The notes: generated from the sequence alone by a model not told the origin. A DNA stretch of 64,000 nucleotides from Bdellovibrionales bacterium Ga0074137 (GCA_001464715.1 LNDT01000001.1:1-64000); one strand, 5' to 3'; positions 16,256 to 24,956 are shown, counted from the stretch's first letter. Translations and numbers: made by a program.

Positions 16256-19200
16256 ATGGACTTGATAGCTATTTCCATTCGTCGCCCTGTTTTTGCCTGG
16301 ATCCTCATGAGTGCAATGATTATCTTTGGAGCGATTCTGGTGAATCGTCTCGGAGTCAGTCAGCTGCCCGATGTGGATTTTCCGATTCTTTCGATCAGCG
16401 TCACTTATGAAGGTGCTGCACCCGAAGTCGTCGAAGCGGAGCTGATCGATCCTATCGAACAGCAGCTTCTTTCGATTGAAGGCATTCAACAGATGAGATC
16501 TTCCGTTCGCCAAGGCGGCGGAAGCGTTTCGCTGGATTTTAAAATCGACCGCGATATCGATGTTGCACTCCAAGAAGTCCAAGCCGCCCTTTCGGGACTA
16601 AGGCTTCCTATCGGCGTGGATCCTCCGGTCATTCGAAAACAAAACCCGGAAGAACAGCCAATCATGTTTGTTTCGGTTTATGCGGACAAACCTATTCGCG
16701 AAGTCTTGGCGTTTGTTGAAGACACGGTTTTAGATCAATTCCGGTTTCTTCCTGAGATTGGTGAAGTCTCGATCGGCGGGTACTCTGTACGGAATCTTCG
16801 TATTTGGCCGGATCTTGCAAAACTAAAAAAGTACGACCTCACGGTCTTGGATCTGGTCGATGCCGTCACCGCACAACACGTCGACACAGCTGCAGGTCAG
16901 TTCTCGGATGGAAAGACAGAGCGACGTGTTCGCTGGCTGGGTGAGGCAACCTCACCCGAAGATTTAGGCAACATTCGAATTTTAAGGCGCTCCGGCGGCG
17001 TAATTTACGATGCTGTCATTTATGTGAAAGACGTTGCAGAAGTTGAAAACGGACTCTCCGACATTCGTCGAATGGCGCGTGTCGACGGAAAAGATGCGAT
17101 CTCGATCGGCATTCGAAAAATGCGCGGCGGAAACGAAGTCAACGTCGCTCGGGCTGTTCAAGCCAAGATCGATGAAATCAAGCCAAGCCTTGCCTCAAAA
17201 GGCTACGACATTCGAACGAACGTTGATTTTACGAAGCCAACAGAAGCTGTGGTTAAAACGGCTTACGAGAAATTGATCACGGCCGGCGTGATCACAATCC
17301 TGATCTGTTTTCTTTTCCTTGGTAGCTACAAAGCGGCTCTGAATATTCTGTTTTCGATTCCAACATCGATCGTCGGAACGTTTATCATTCTGTATTTTGC
17401 AGGCTTCACCCTCAACTTATTTACACTTCTCGCGCTGACGCTTGGAATTTCGATTGTCGTCGACGACGCTATCATGCTTTTGGAAAATATCGTCCGCCAC
17501 CAACGGATGGGGAAGTCTCCGGCGCAAGCTGCTTATGATGGAGCCCGAGAGATTCTTCCGGCAGCAACAGCTGCAACATTAGCCGTCATTGCGGTTTTTC
17601 TTCCCGTCGTTTTCATGGACGGTGTCACGGGGAAATTCTTTTTCCAATTCGGCGTTACGATGTCGGCCGCAGTTTCATTGTCTTTGCTTGAAGCTGTCAC
17701 AATCACTCCGATGCGTGCGGCAGCACTAATGGCAGAAGGCCAAAAGCCCTCGAAACTTGAAGTTTTCTTAGACAACCAATTTGCGAAAATTAGTGGCTTC
17801 TATCAGAAGTGTTTGGCTGCCACAACGAACTGGTCCTTTACGATCGTGATATTATCGACGGCTCTTTTTATTGCGTCGCTTTTCGTGGTTCAGAAACTTC
17901 GTCAAGAATTTGTTCCCAGCCAAGATCAAAACTTTCTATTTATCACCGGGCAAACAAAGCCTGGCTCATCCTTGGATTTTACACTGGCAAAAGCGATTGA
18001 GGCCGAAAAAGTTCTGAGCGAAGACCCAGATATCGTGGGCTTTTTTACTTCGGTCGGTGCCGGAGGTCCAAATTCAGAAGTTAACCAGATGAGTCTACCG
18101 ACCACTTTGCGGCCCAGAGAAGACCGCGAACTCACACATCTTCAGGTGATGGACCGACTAAGAAAGAGCTTGAGTAAAATTGAAGGAGCGCGCTTCTCGA
18201 TTCGAGATATTTCCTCGCGCGGCCTCACATCGGGACGTCAGTTTCCACTGTCGTTTAATTTGAACGGTCCCGATCTCAAGGTGCTGCAAGAAAAAGCAAA
18301 AGAGATCAGCGATCGCCTCGTGTCGGAAGGCTTGGCGCAAGATTTAGATACCGATTTCAAGACGGGATTTCCTGAGCTCAATATCCGCCCCAATCGGGAT
18401 GAAATGGCTCGACGAAGTGTGAATATCGACACAGTGGCTCGAACACTGAACGCAACCGTCGCCGGCACGCCATTCAACCGCTTCACGGCCGACGGACGCC
18501 GCTACGATATTCGAATTAAGCTTCGCGACGACGAAGTAAAGTCGGCCGAAAATATCAGTAAAATTCCAGTCCGTAACCAGTTTGGAAACCAAGTGCCATT
18601 GGAAAACCTAGTCACTTTCAAAGAGGGCGAAACTTTTCAGGCGATCAACCGCCTCAATCGACAGCGAGCCGTCGGCGTGTACGGAAACTTAACCGACGGT
18701 CAGTCTCAGCAGTCGGTCTTGAACCGCGCACGCGCTATTGCTGAAGAGATTCTTCCTGTTGGCTACCGCTTTTCGCTGGAGGGTGCTGCTGCGGGACTTG
18801 CCGAAAGCTTCCGAAGTTTAATCATCGCGATGATTCTTGGAATTGTGGTCGCGTATATGATTTTGGCCACGCAGTTCAATTCATTTGTTCACCCGATTGC
18901 GGTCCTTGTCGCCCTTCCCTTCAGTCTGACCGGAGCGTTTTTGATTCTTTGGATGTTTGGCGTTTCGCTGAATCTTTTCAGTATGATCGGTATTATCGTG
19001 CTTATGGGTATTGCAAAAAAGAACTCGATTTTGCTGGTTGAGTTTACGAACCACGTCCGTGAGCACGGGGAGCGTGACGTTCGAAAGGCCATACTTGAAG
19101 CCTGCCCAGTCCGACTGCGCCCAATTTTGATGACTTCGGCAGCGACTGTGTTTGCAGCCATACCTTTGGCCGTAGGAAATTCGATTGGCCAAGAGACCAG

Positions 19201-19345
19201 GACTCCCATGGGCCTTGCGATTATCGGCGGAACTATCGTCTCGACGCTGTTCACATTGTTTGTCGTTCCGAGTGTTTACCTGCTACTGTCTCGATTAGAA
19301 CGGAACAAACCACATGATCCTCCGCCACATCTTGGTCAAACATGA
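16256..19345 (+). CDS. RND family efflux permease (HAE1/AcrB type)
   Basis: This inner-membrane proton-driven exporter of about 1029 residues has the twelve-helix, two-large-loop layout of AcrB/MexF transporters. It begins with the typical MDLIAISIRRPVFAWIL first helix. Helix 4 carries the proton-relay acids in GISIVVDDAIMLLENI, and the second half has MGIAKKNSILLVEF and PVRLRPILMTSAAT. The ATG at 16256 is preferred because it matches the family N-terminus; a TTG at 16220 would add 12 residues. No periplasmic adaptor or TolC-type gene lies beside it, so its partners must be elsewhere. Its last 32 bases overlap the parvulin gene. The substrate cannot be told from sequence. Confidence 0.9.
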   Translation: MDLIAISIRRPVFAWILMSAMIIFGAILVNRLGVSQLPDVDFPILSISVTYEGAAPEVVEAELIDPIEQQLLSIEGIQQMRSSVRQGGGSVSLDFKIDRDIDVALQEVQAALSGLRLPIGVDPPVIRKQNPEEQPIMFVSVYADKPIREVLAFVEDTVLDQFRFLPEIGEVSIGGYSVRNLRIWPDLAKLKKYDLTVLDLVDAVTAQHVDTAAGQFSDGKTERRVRWLGEATSPEDLGNIRILRRSGGVIYDAVIYVKDVAEVENGLSDIRRMARVDGKDAISIGIRKMRGGNEVNVARAVQAKIDEIKPSLASKGYDIRTNVDFTKPTEAVVKTAYEKLITAGVITILICFLFLGSYKAALNILFSIPTSIVGTFIILYFAGFTLNLFTLLALTLGISIVVDDAIMLLENIVRHQRMGKSPAQAAYDGAREILPAATAATLAVIAVFLPVVFMDGVTGKFFFQFGVTMSAAVSLSLLEAVTITPMRAAALMAEGQKPSKLEVFLDNQFAKISGFYQKCLAATTNWSFTIVILSTALFIASLFVVQKLRQEFVPSQDQNFLFITGQTKPGSSLDFTLAKAIEAEKVLSEDPDIVGFFTSVGAGGPNSEVNQMSLPTTLRPREDRELTHLQVMDRLRKSLSKIEGARFSIRDISSRGLTSGRQFPLSFNLNGPDLKVLQEKAKEISDRLVSEGLAQDLDTDFKTGFPELNIRPNRDEMARRSVNIDTVARTLNATVAGTPFNRFTADGRRYDIRIKLRDDEVKSAENISKIPVRNQFGNQVPLENLVTFKEGETFQAINRLNRQRAVGVYGNLTDGQSQQSVLNRARAIAEEILPVGYRFSLEGAAAGLAESFRSLIIAMILGIVVAYMILATQFNSFVHPIAVLVALPFSLTGAFLILWMFGVSLNLFSMIGIIVLMGIAKKNSILLVEFTNHVREHGERDVRKAILEACPVRLRPILMTSAATVFAAIPLAVGNSIGQETRTPMGLAIIGGTIVSTLFTLFVVPSVYLLLSRLERNKPHDPPPHLGQT

Positions 19346-19775
19346 GTACGAAGCACAGGACATCGAGCGAAAGCTCGATGAGGCTGCGGCTGTAAACCAA
19401 ACCAAAATTCAAAAAGTAGCGGCCGATAAAGCCGTCGCCGACGAGGCTGCCGCCGAAGAAAAGCGCCTCGATACCCGCGACCATTCCTTCGATCCCCCTC
19501 CCAACAAAAACGGTCCTGGGACAAAAGCCCGAAAGGCCGCTGCCGCCGCAGCTCTCGCCGCCGACAGCCCCGCGGTCGAAACTTTCAGTGAACTTGCAAA
19601 AAAATTCTCCAGCTGCTCATCGAGAGAAGTTGGTGGATCTTTGGGCGACCTCACGGGAAAAATGAATCGCCTCGACGCCGCATTTCGCGAAGCCGCCGAA
19701 AAACTGTCGCCGGGCGAAAGAACCGGCCCCGTCCGAACCCAATTCGGCTTTCATATAATCTTCCGCGAGCGATAA
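19314..19775 (+). CDS. Parvulin-type peptidyl-prolyl isomerase with inserted Ala-rich segment
   Basis: This 153-residue protein is a single parvulin rotamase domain, which isomerises peptidyl-prolyl bonds. The fold's first strand RHILVKHEYEAQDI is at 3-16, and the rest of the domain is near the C-terminus: FSELAKKFSSCSSREVGGSL, then AAFREAAEKLSPGE and TQFGFHIIFRER. Parvulins are usually about 92 residues. Here roughly 60 residues, rich in Ala, Lys and Asp, sit in the loop after the first helix. There is no signal peptide, so it looks cytosolic, unlike SurA or PrsA. It overlaps the RND permease by 32 bp, suggesting coupled translation. The last five codons and stop lie in a tandemly duplicated 26-bp unit. 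Confidence 0.82.
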   Translation: MILRHILVKHEYEAQDIERKLDEAAAVNQTKIQKVAADKAVADEAAAEEKRLDTRDHSFDPPPNKNGPGTKARKAAAAAALAADSPAVETFSELAKKFSSCSSREVGGSLGDLTGKMNRLDAAFREAAEKLSPGERTGPVRTQFGFHIIFRER

Positions 19776-19809
19776 CGCTCGACATCTTCCGCGAGCGATA
19801 ACGCTCGAC
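19758..19809. repeat. Tandem 26-bp duplication with hairpins at the end of the parvulin gene
   Basis: The 26 bases at 19758-19783 are repeated exactly at 19784-19809. The first copy contains the last codons and TAA stop of the parvulin gene, and the second lies just after it. Each copy can form a hairpin with a CGAGCG/CGCTCG stem and an ATAA loop. No T-run follows, so these are not classic terminators, but two stacked hairpins could protect the transcript end. Confidence 0.85.
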
Positions 19810-19840
19810 GAATTCAGAACTGCTTTTCGTTGACGTGGTC

Positions 19841-19968
19841 GCGGCGTGGTTACTTTTCCCGCGATGCGGTCGTCGTGCCCTCCCGCATCGGCTCGGCCCT
19901 CCTGGCCTCGGTCCGCGGAGTCCGCGGACTTCCCGATTCGGAGATCGCGGGAAAAGGAACCACGCCGC
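19841..19968 (+). repeat. GC-rich palindromic element, copy 1
   Basis: This 128-bp element is bounded by 25-bp inverted arms (19841-19865 and 19944-19968) with one mismatch. Inside are further hairpins: GATGCGG/CCGCATC at 19863-19887, GGCC-CTCCT-GGCC at 19895-19907, and GTCCGCGG-AGT-CCGCGGAC at 19911-19929. The layout resembles a multi-armed cloverleaf. It is similar along its length to the reverse complement of copy 2, including nearly identical central arms that differ at one loop base. It does not encode a recognisable protein on either strand. Confidence 0.75.
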
Positions 19969-20154
19969 AATCCTCCTCCAGATCCCAAATCATTTCCGAA
20001 GTCCTAGAGATCCCGTCGCGGGGTTCTCTTGTCCGATCCAGTCAATCCCGCAGCGCGGAAGCGCGCACCGAGCGAAATGGCACACCTGCGGCGCAAGCAC
20101 GCAGCCAGAGCGATGTGTTCCGAGGAAATATTTGAAACGGCTGTTATTGACGGA
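19969..20154. other. Spacer between the two inverted elements, with two tetraloop hairpins
   Basis: This 186-bp noncoding stretch lies between the two inverted copies of the GC-rich element. It contains a GCGC-GGAA-GCGC hairpin at 20053-20064 and a larger hairpin at 20086-20104, with a CTGCG/CGCAG stem, inner GC pairs and a GCAA loop. Both loops are of the GNRA type common in structured RNAs. Open frames crossing it on both strands look like by-products of high GC content. I cannot match it to a known RNA family; it is not rnpB, tmRNA or a group II domain V by inspection. Confidence 0.45.
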
Positions 20155-20294
20155 GGGGACGGGGCGCCCTCTCCCTTCCCGCGACCTCCGATTCGGGAAG
20201 GTCGCGTAAGCGCGGCCCGAGGCCTGGAGGGCCGAGCCGAATCGGCGAAGGCAGGATGCCTGCGTCGCGGGAAGGGAGAGGGCGCCACGTCCCC
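20155..20294 (-). repeat. GC-rich palindromic element, copy 2 (inverted)
   Basis: This 140-bp element is bounded by 31-bp arms (20155-20185 and 20264-20294) with one mismatch. Its reverse complement aligns with copy 1: both show TTCCCGCGA at the stem base, a CGTGG near the outer end, the GGCC-CTCCW-GGCC central arm, and CTTCCCGAWTCGGAG before the closing stem. One side arm differs in sequence but still forms a stem in both copies. It lies 23 bp beyond the end of the antiporter gene, so it could also shape that transcript's 3' end. Confidence 0.75.
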
Positions 20295-20317
20295 GTCTCG
20301 AAGCCGCTCAAAATTTT

Positions 20318-21646
20318 TTAAAGGAGCCAATACGCTGCGGCAGCTATTGCCGTTGGTATCAGCGCGCTGACGAAGAGTTTTGCGGGACTAATTCCGTTTT
20401 CACCAAACGAAGCGTTGAGAATGCCATAGCCCGCAGGGTTTGGAGCGTTGGCGATGACAGTAAGTCCACCACCGGTGACGGCTCCGGCCACCAGTGCGTA
20501 CTTTGAAGCGTCACTCAAATTGGGAACAAGCGATCCCAAATATGTGAGGGCGGCGTTGTCTGTTAAAGCCGTCAGCCCTGCAGCTCCCAAAAAGAGCGGA
20601 AGCCCGTCGACCATTGCCAAGAGTGGCTCAAGCCACCAACCTTGTGGCCCTCCAAGAACAACCAGACCCGCCAGAAAAAATCCGACCAACAGACCTTCGT
20701 TCAGTTTGAGGCTTGTTTGATATTCTTTGGTCACCACGGTCACACCGATGAAGAATAAAAATGCCCCGATAAAAACGGCCGGATAATGTGCCGTCACAAC
20801 AATAAGACCTACGAAAGCAAAATGAATGAGCGTCAACCACATTGGTGCCGCCACACTACTTTTCGAATTAGCGGCAGGCTTCAAACCACCAATCGATTTT
20901 CGAAATTGGTAGGCGACAATAAGGGTGGAGACAGCGCAAGCGAGTGCTGCTTTCCAACCAAAATTCTGAAGCATGAAAAGAGAGTCCCATTTCCACGCCT
21001 GAGCCACCATCAGAACTGGCGGCGCGGCAAAAGAGGTCAGCGTCCCGCCAATGGAAATATTCACGAACAGCAATCCAAGCATCGCGTACTTAAATGAAAT
21101 GTCGTCGGTCCGAGAGAAAAATTTTGTTAGAAGCATCAGTGCGCAAACGGTCATGGCCGCAGGCTCGGTGATGAGGCTTCCCAGAAGTGGTCCCACAATC
21201 ATAATCACGACAAATTCAGACATGTCTTTTGAAACGGAAAGGCCGGTTAGCTTGAGGACTGATTTCGCACCGCTTGCGATGCCCGCCATGAAGGAGCCTA
21301 CGACGTCCAAAATCGGCTTTGTCGCACAAACCGTCATAATGACAAAAACGAAAAGTGGTTCCGTGTAGTTTCTAGATTCCAAATAATCGACGGCACTTTG
21401 TGGTGTCATAGAAACTGCTAGAAATGCTGCGAAGATTCCCGCCCAGAGTCCGAACACGACTTCAACTTCGCTGAGCAAATGGAAAAGGTTCTCTTGCACG
21501 GACCCTTCAGGATATCGATGGGCCAAAGCTGCAAATTGGCTCACACAGAAGGTGTGTAGAATGGCCAGCCCAAAGATTGCGGTCGACACGTATTGAACCA
21601 CTTGAGGAAGTGCGGCTGTCGTCTGCGATGCGAGTTCGGATGTCAC
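20318..21646 (-). CDS. Putative Na+/H+ antiporter
   Basis: This 442-residue polytopic membrane protein has about eleven or twelve hydrophobic helices. It resembles the putative Na+/H+ antiporter family of the ion-transporter superfamily, with the paired segments MIVGPLLGSLITEPAAMTV near 155-173, NISIGGTLTSFAAPPVLMVA near 196-215, and in the second half GLTALTDNAALTYLGSL and GGGLTVIANAPNPAGYGIL. Such half-repeats with broken helices are typical of inner-membrane cation exchangers. The start ATG overlaps the rlmE stop by 4 bp, so the two genes are translationally coupled. The transported ion is assumed from the family, not shown. A citrate- or arsenite-type relative is a weaker alternative. Confidence 0.78.
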   Translation of the reverse strand: MTSELASQTTAALPQVVQYVSTAIFGLAILHTFCVSQFAALAHRYPEGSVQENLFHLLSEVEVVFGLWAGIFAAFLAVSMTPQSAVDYLESRNYTEPLFVFVIMTVCATKPILDVVGSFMAGIASGAKSVLKLTGLSVSKDMSEFVVIMIVGPLLGSLITEPAAMTVCALMLLTKFFSRTDDISFKYAMLGLLFVNISIGGTLTSFAAPPVLMVAQAWKWDSLFMLQNFGWKAALACAVSTLIVAYQFRKSIGGLKPAANSKSSVAAPMWLTLIHFAFVGLIVVTAHYPAVFIGAFLFFIGVTVVTKEYQTSLKLNEGLLVGFFLAGLVVLGGPQGWWLEPLLAMVDGLPLFLGAAGLTALTDNAALTYLGSLVPNLSDASKYALVAGAVTGGGLTVIANAPNPAGYGILNASFGENGISPAKLFVSALIPTAIAAAAYWLL

Positions 21647-22254
21647 TTGCCACCTACTTTTCCGATTCCCACGAAGAAAATTTCTTTGCTGATTGAGCGC
21701 GTTGACTCCGGTTTCACGATTTCAACTTTTTTAAAGCGGCTTTGAATCTGCTTTCTGAGCTCTGCAAAATCATTGGAGTGAAAAAATTTGGTCACAAAGT
21801 GTCCGCCAGGTTTCAAAAAACGCTCTGCAATATCGACCGCGAGCTCGCAAAGCTGAAAAGACCGCGCCTGATCGGTGGAACGAATGCCTGTAGTGTTCGG
21901 TGCCATATCTGAAATAACCAAATCAAAAGGCGGAGCAAATCCGTGCGCCGTAAAAACATCTTCAAGCTTCAGATCGCGCAGATCGGCCTCAATAAATGTC
22001 GCATTCGGCAGACTCACCGTGACACTCTTCAGATCAACCCCCAAAACCCGCCCTCGGTCGCCAACTTTCTGACTGGCGTATTGCGACCAACTCCCCGGCG
22101 AGCAGCCCAAATCGAGCACCATGTCGCCGGGTCGAAAAATCTTGAAACGCTGATCGATCTCTTGAAGCTTGTAGACCGAGCGCGCAGCGAAATTTTCTTC
22201 TTTAGCTTTATGGAAAAAGCGGTCTTTCGGATTGTAACCTTTTGATCGCGACAT
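21643..22254 (-). CDS. rlmE: 23S rRNA (uridine-2'-O-)-methyltransferase RlmE
   Basis: This is an FtsJ/RrmJ-type methyltransferase that modifies U2552 of 23S rRNA during late large-subunit assembly, using S-adenosylmethionine. The N-terminal FAARSVYKLQEID, SAM motif VLDLGCSPGSWSQYA, VISDMAPNTTG, GHFVTKFF and SKEIFFVG segments are all present and supply the K-D-K-E catalytic tetrad. The ATG at 22254 gives 203 residues, close to the 209 of E. coli; the frame extends to 22320, but those residues do not match the family. No strong ribosome site precedes it. It is coupled to the antiporter downstream and divergent from lon, which is of interest because rlmE is a heat-shock gene in E. coli. Confidence 0.92.
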   Translation of the reverse strand: MSRSKGYNPKDRFFHKAKEENFAARSVYKLQEIDQRFKIFRPGDMVLDLGCSPGSWSQYASQKVGDRGRVLGVDLKSVTVSLPNATFIEADLRDLKLEDVFTAHGFAPPFDLVISDMAPNTTGIRSTDQARSFQLCELAVDIAERFLKPGGHFVTKFFHSNDFAELRKQIQSRFKKVEIVKPESTRSISKEIFFVGIGKVGGK

Positions 22255-22304
22255 GAAGTCAAAAAACCGTGAAATGAGTCGGAACGCAAGTGAATGCGGA
22301 CGAG

Positions 22305-22332
22305 CTTGACACGATTCCAATCGGTCACATCT
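22305..22332 (+). promoter_or_regulatory. Possible heat-shock (sigma32-like) promoter of lon
   Basis: CTTGACA at 22305-22311 and TCACATCT at 22325-22332 are separated by 13 bp. They fit the E. coli sigma32 pattern (CTTGAAA, 11-16 bp, CCCCATNT) at six of seven and six of eight positions, counting N as a match. The start codon of lon is 45 bp downstream. The same TTGACA could instead be a housekeeping -35, but no good TATAAT-like box sits 17 bp away. lon is heat-shock controlled in many proteobacteria. Confidence 0.4.
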
Positions 22333-22377
22333 TCAGCTGACAAGAGGTCGATTTTCCGGCCTTGGAGGTTCTACGTT

Positions 22378-24909
22378 ATGGCTGAAATATTCGCTCCCGC
22401 TTCTGAGACTCAGCGCCTTCCTATTCTTGCACTCAGAAATCTTGTCTTGTTCCCAGGGATGAGTTTACCGATTCGTGTCGGACGAGCTCAATCCTTGCGC
22501 GCCATTCGTCGAGCGCGCGAGATGACATCGGCCGGAAATTTACCATTAAGGCTCATCGCTGTGCTGCAAAAGTCGGCAGAGCTTGACATGTCTCTTCCAG
22601 TAAAACCGACGGATCTTTATAACGTCGGTGTTGTCTGCGAAATTGAAAAGATAAAAGGCAATGAAAATGAAGGCCTGCAACTTTTTATAAAGGGAGTGAC
22701 TCGAGTAAGAATTGAAGATCTGAAAGAGGAAACGGACACCAATGGCGAAGCCTCGAACCTCTCCGGTCTTGCGGTGCCATTTGAAAATTCAGATATGGGT
22801 GCTACTGGAACAGATCTCGAATCGTTCGACAGCCTCCTAGCAACTCTAAAAGAAGCGACAAAGCAGTTGGTCGAATTTTTGCCCGCGGGCTCTGATCAAT
22901 TGTCGGCACTTATTGAAGACATCGAAGATCTCGAGTTTCTCACCTATGTAACTGTCGCCAATCTTGACCTGCCGATTGACGAGAAACAGAAACTTCTTGA
23001 GGAGCCCTCACTTCGCGAACGAGCGACCAAAATCGTGAGCATCGTTTCGCGCACGAAGTCCGAACTTCAAGTCAAAAGCGAAATACGAGACAAACTCAAT
23101 ACGAAGCTTGGAAAAACCCAGCGCGATCATATTCTTCGAGAGCAGATGAAAGCGATCCGCGAAGAGCTTGGAGACGAGGTGTCTGAATCTGAAAAAACGG
23201 ATGACTACAGAAAAAAAATCGAAGACTCAAAGATGCCCGCAGAGACGAAAAAAGTCGCACGCGACGAACTAAAGCGTCTCGAGAGTCTTTCCAGTCAGTC
23301 TCCGGAAACTCATATCATTCGAAATTACCTCGAACTCCTGCTCGCTCTTCCTTGGGAACCTGACGCCGAGGATCCTATTGATCTTCAAAAGGCGCGAGCG
23401 TCGCTTGAGAGCGATCACTTTGGTCTCGACAAAGTTAAAAAAAGAATCCTTGAGCACCTTGCAACCCTCAAACTTCGCGGCGGCGGTCGGGGCATGATTC
23501 TTCTGTTGATCGGTCCTCCCGGCGTTGGAAAAACCTCGTTGGGTGCATCGATCGCAAAAGCTATCGGTCGAAAGTTTGTAAGAGCTGCCTTGGGTGGCGT
23601 CCGCGACGACGCAGAGATCCGTGGGCATCGAAGGACGTACATTGGCGCAATGCCGGGGCGAGTGATTCAAGGTCTAAAACGAGCGGGCTCGATGAACCCC
23701 GTCTTTATGCTTGATGAAATCGATAAGCTTGGGCGCGGCTACGGTGGAGATCCCGCGGCCGCTCTTCTTGAAGTTCTGGACACTGAACAAAACAATACGT
23801 TTCAAGATCACTACTTGGATGTGCCGTATGATCTTTCGAAAGTCTTATTCATTGCCACGGCGAATTCCTTGGAAGGAATTCCGGGACCGCTCTTGGACCG
23901 AATGGAAGTCATCGACCTCACCGGCTACACCTCGGTTGAAAAACTTCACATTGCAAAAAACCACCTGCTTCCAAAACAGATGGAAGAACATGGTCTTAAA
24001 GCTCACCACATTGAGATTTCTGACGAGGTACTTAGAACATTAATCAACGGCTACACCCGCGAAGCCGGCGTCCGAAGTCTTCAGCGGCAGCTCGCTGGCC
24101 TACTTCGTTCGCTCGCCGCTAAAGTCGTCGATGCCGAACAAAGCGACGCCGTTGCGACACTGCCGCTCCGACCAGAGTCAAAAGATCTCGAAGATCTCTT
24201 GGGTCCTGTCAAATTTGATCACGAAGAGAGCCTAGCGACAGCTCCTGCGGGCGTTGTGACCGGCCTCGCCTGGACACCCGTTGGCGGCGAAATTCTATTT
24301 GTCGAAGCCACGTCGATGCCCGGAAACGGAAAACTCACTCTGACAGGGCAACTTGGCGAAGTGATGAAAGAGTCCGTGCAGATTGCATTGACACTTATTC
24401 GCAGTCGACTTCCTCAAGTTTCTGAACAACTTGATTTTGAGAAAAGAGATTTCCACGTTCACGTGCCAGCCGGCGCTATTCCAAAAGATGGACCCTCCGC
24501 CGGCGTCGCTATGGTGACGGCCCTGACATCTTTGATCACGGGGAAATCCGTGAACCCAAAGATCGCGATGACGGGCGAAGTCACTCTTCGCGGAAAAGTA
24601 ACTCCGATTGGCGGCGTGAAGGAAAAAATTATGGGCGCTCACCGGGCCGGTGTAACAACCGTGATTATCCCGCGAAAAAATGAGCGCGACCTTCGCGATG
24701 TACCCGCCGAAGTCAAAGCGGCCGTTCACATTGAATTCGCTGACGACATTGCAGATGTTTTGCGAATTGCGGTTGGCCTTGATTTGCCGCCTCTTGACGA
24801 GACGACCGGACTTTGGGGTGCTTTTAAAGAATCACGTCAAAGAAATGCAAAAGTTTCGGAACAAATGTCGGGGCCGCGTCGCGGACGAAGCGCACCGCCG
24901 AACGCCTAG
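22378..24909 (+). CDS. lon: ATP-dependent protease Lon
   Basis: This 843-residue protein is a complete LonA. It has the N-terminal substrate-binding domain (LPILALRNLVLFPGMSLPI at the start), a helical middle, an AAA+ module with Walker A GPPGVGKTS at about 379 and sensor regions, and a C-terminal serine-lysine peptidase. The catalytic pair is S707 in PKDGPSAG and K750 in GGVKEKI, 43 residues apart as in E. coli. It degrades misfolded and regulatory proteins in the cytosol. The ATG at 22378 has a GGAGG site nine bases upstream; the longer frame from 22294 adds 28 residues unlike the family. The C-terminus is slightly extended and basic (GPRRGRS). Confidence 0.96.
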   Translation: MAEIFAPASETQRLPILALRNLVLFPGMSLPIRVGRAQSLRAIRRAREMTSAGNLPLRLIAVLQKSAELDMSLPVKPTDLYNVGVVCEIEKIKGNENEGLQLFIKGVTRVRIEDLKEETDTNGEASNLSGLAVPFENSDMGATGTDLESFDSLLATLKEATKQLVEFLPAGSDQLSALIEDIEDLEFLTYVTVANLDLPIDEKQKLLEEPSLRERATKIVSIVSRTKSELQVKSEIRDKLNTKLGKTQRDHILREQMKAIREELGDEVSESEKTDDYRKKIEDSKMPAETKKVARDELKRLESLSSQSPETHIIRNYLELLLALPWEPDAEDPIDLQKARASLESDHFGLDKVKKRILEHLATLKLRGGGRGMILLLIGPPGVGKTSLGASIAKAIGRKFVRAALGGVRDDAEIRGHRRTYIGAMPGRVIQGLKRAGSMNPVFMLDEIDKLGRGYGGDPAAALLEVLDTEQNNTFQDHYLDVPYDLSKVLFIATANSLEGIPGPLLDRMEVIDLTGYTSVEKLHIAKNHLLPKQMEEHGLKAHHIEISDEVLRTLINGYTREAGVRSLQRQLAGLLRSLAAKVVDAEQSDAVATLPLRPESKDLEDLLGPVKFDHEESLATAPAGVVTGLAWTPVGGEILFVEATSMPGNGKLTLTGQLGEVMKESVQIALTLIRSRLPQVSEQLDFEKRDFHVHVPAGAIPKDGPSAGVAMVTALTSLITGKSVNPKIAMTGEVTLRGKVTPIGGVKEKIMGAHRAGVTTVIIPRKNERDLRDVPAEVKAAVHIEFADDIADVLRIAVGLDLPPLDETTGLWGAFKESRQRNAKVSEQMSGPRRGRSAPPNA

Positions 24910-24956
24910 CACCGATAACTATTGACGCCGACTGAGCACGAGTTAGAACGCTGATT

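Noticed and set aside
16220-19345. A complete tripartite efflux operon.
   Set aside because: No membrane-fusion or outer-membrane factor gene lies beside the permease; neighbours are a DUF454 protein and a parvulin.
19830-20370. Overlapping open frames of 100-124 codons on both strands.
   Set aside because: They lie in GC-rich palindromic DNA where stops are rare, have Arg/Pro/Ser-rich compositions without domains, and cross the repeated elements.
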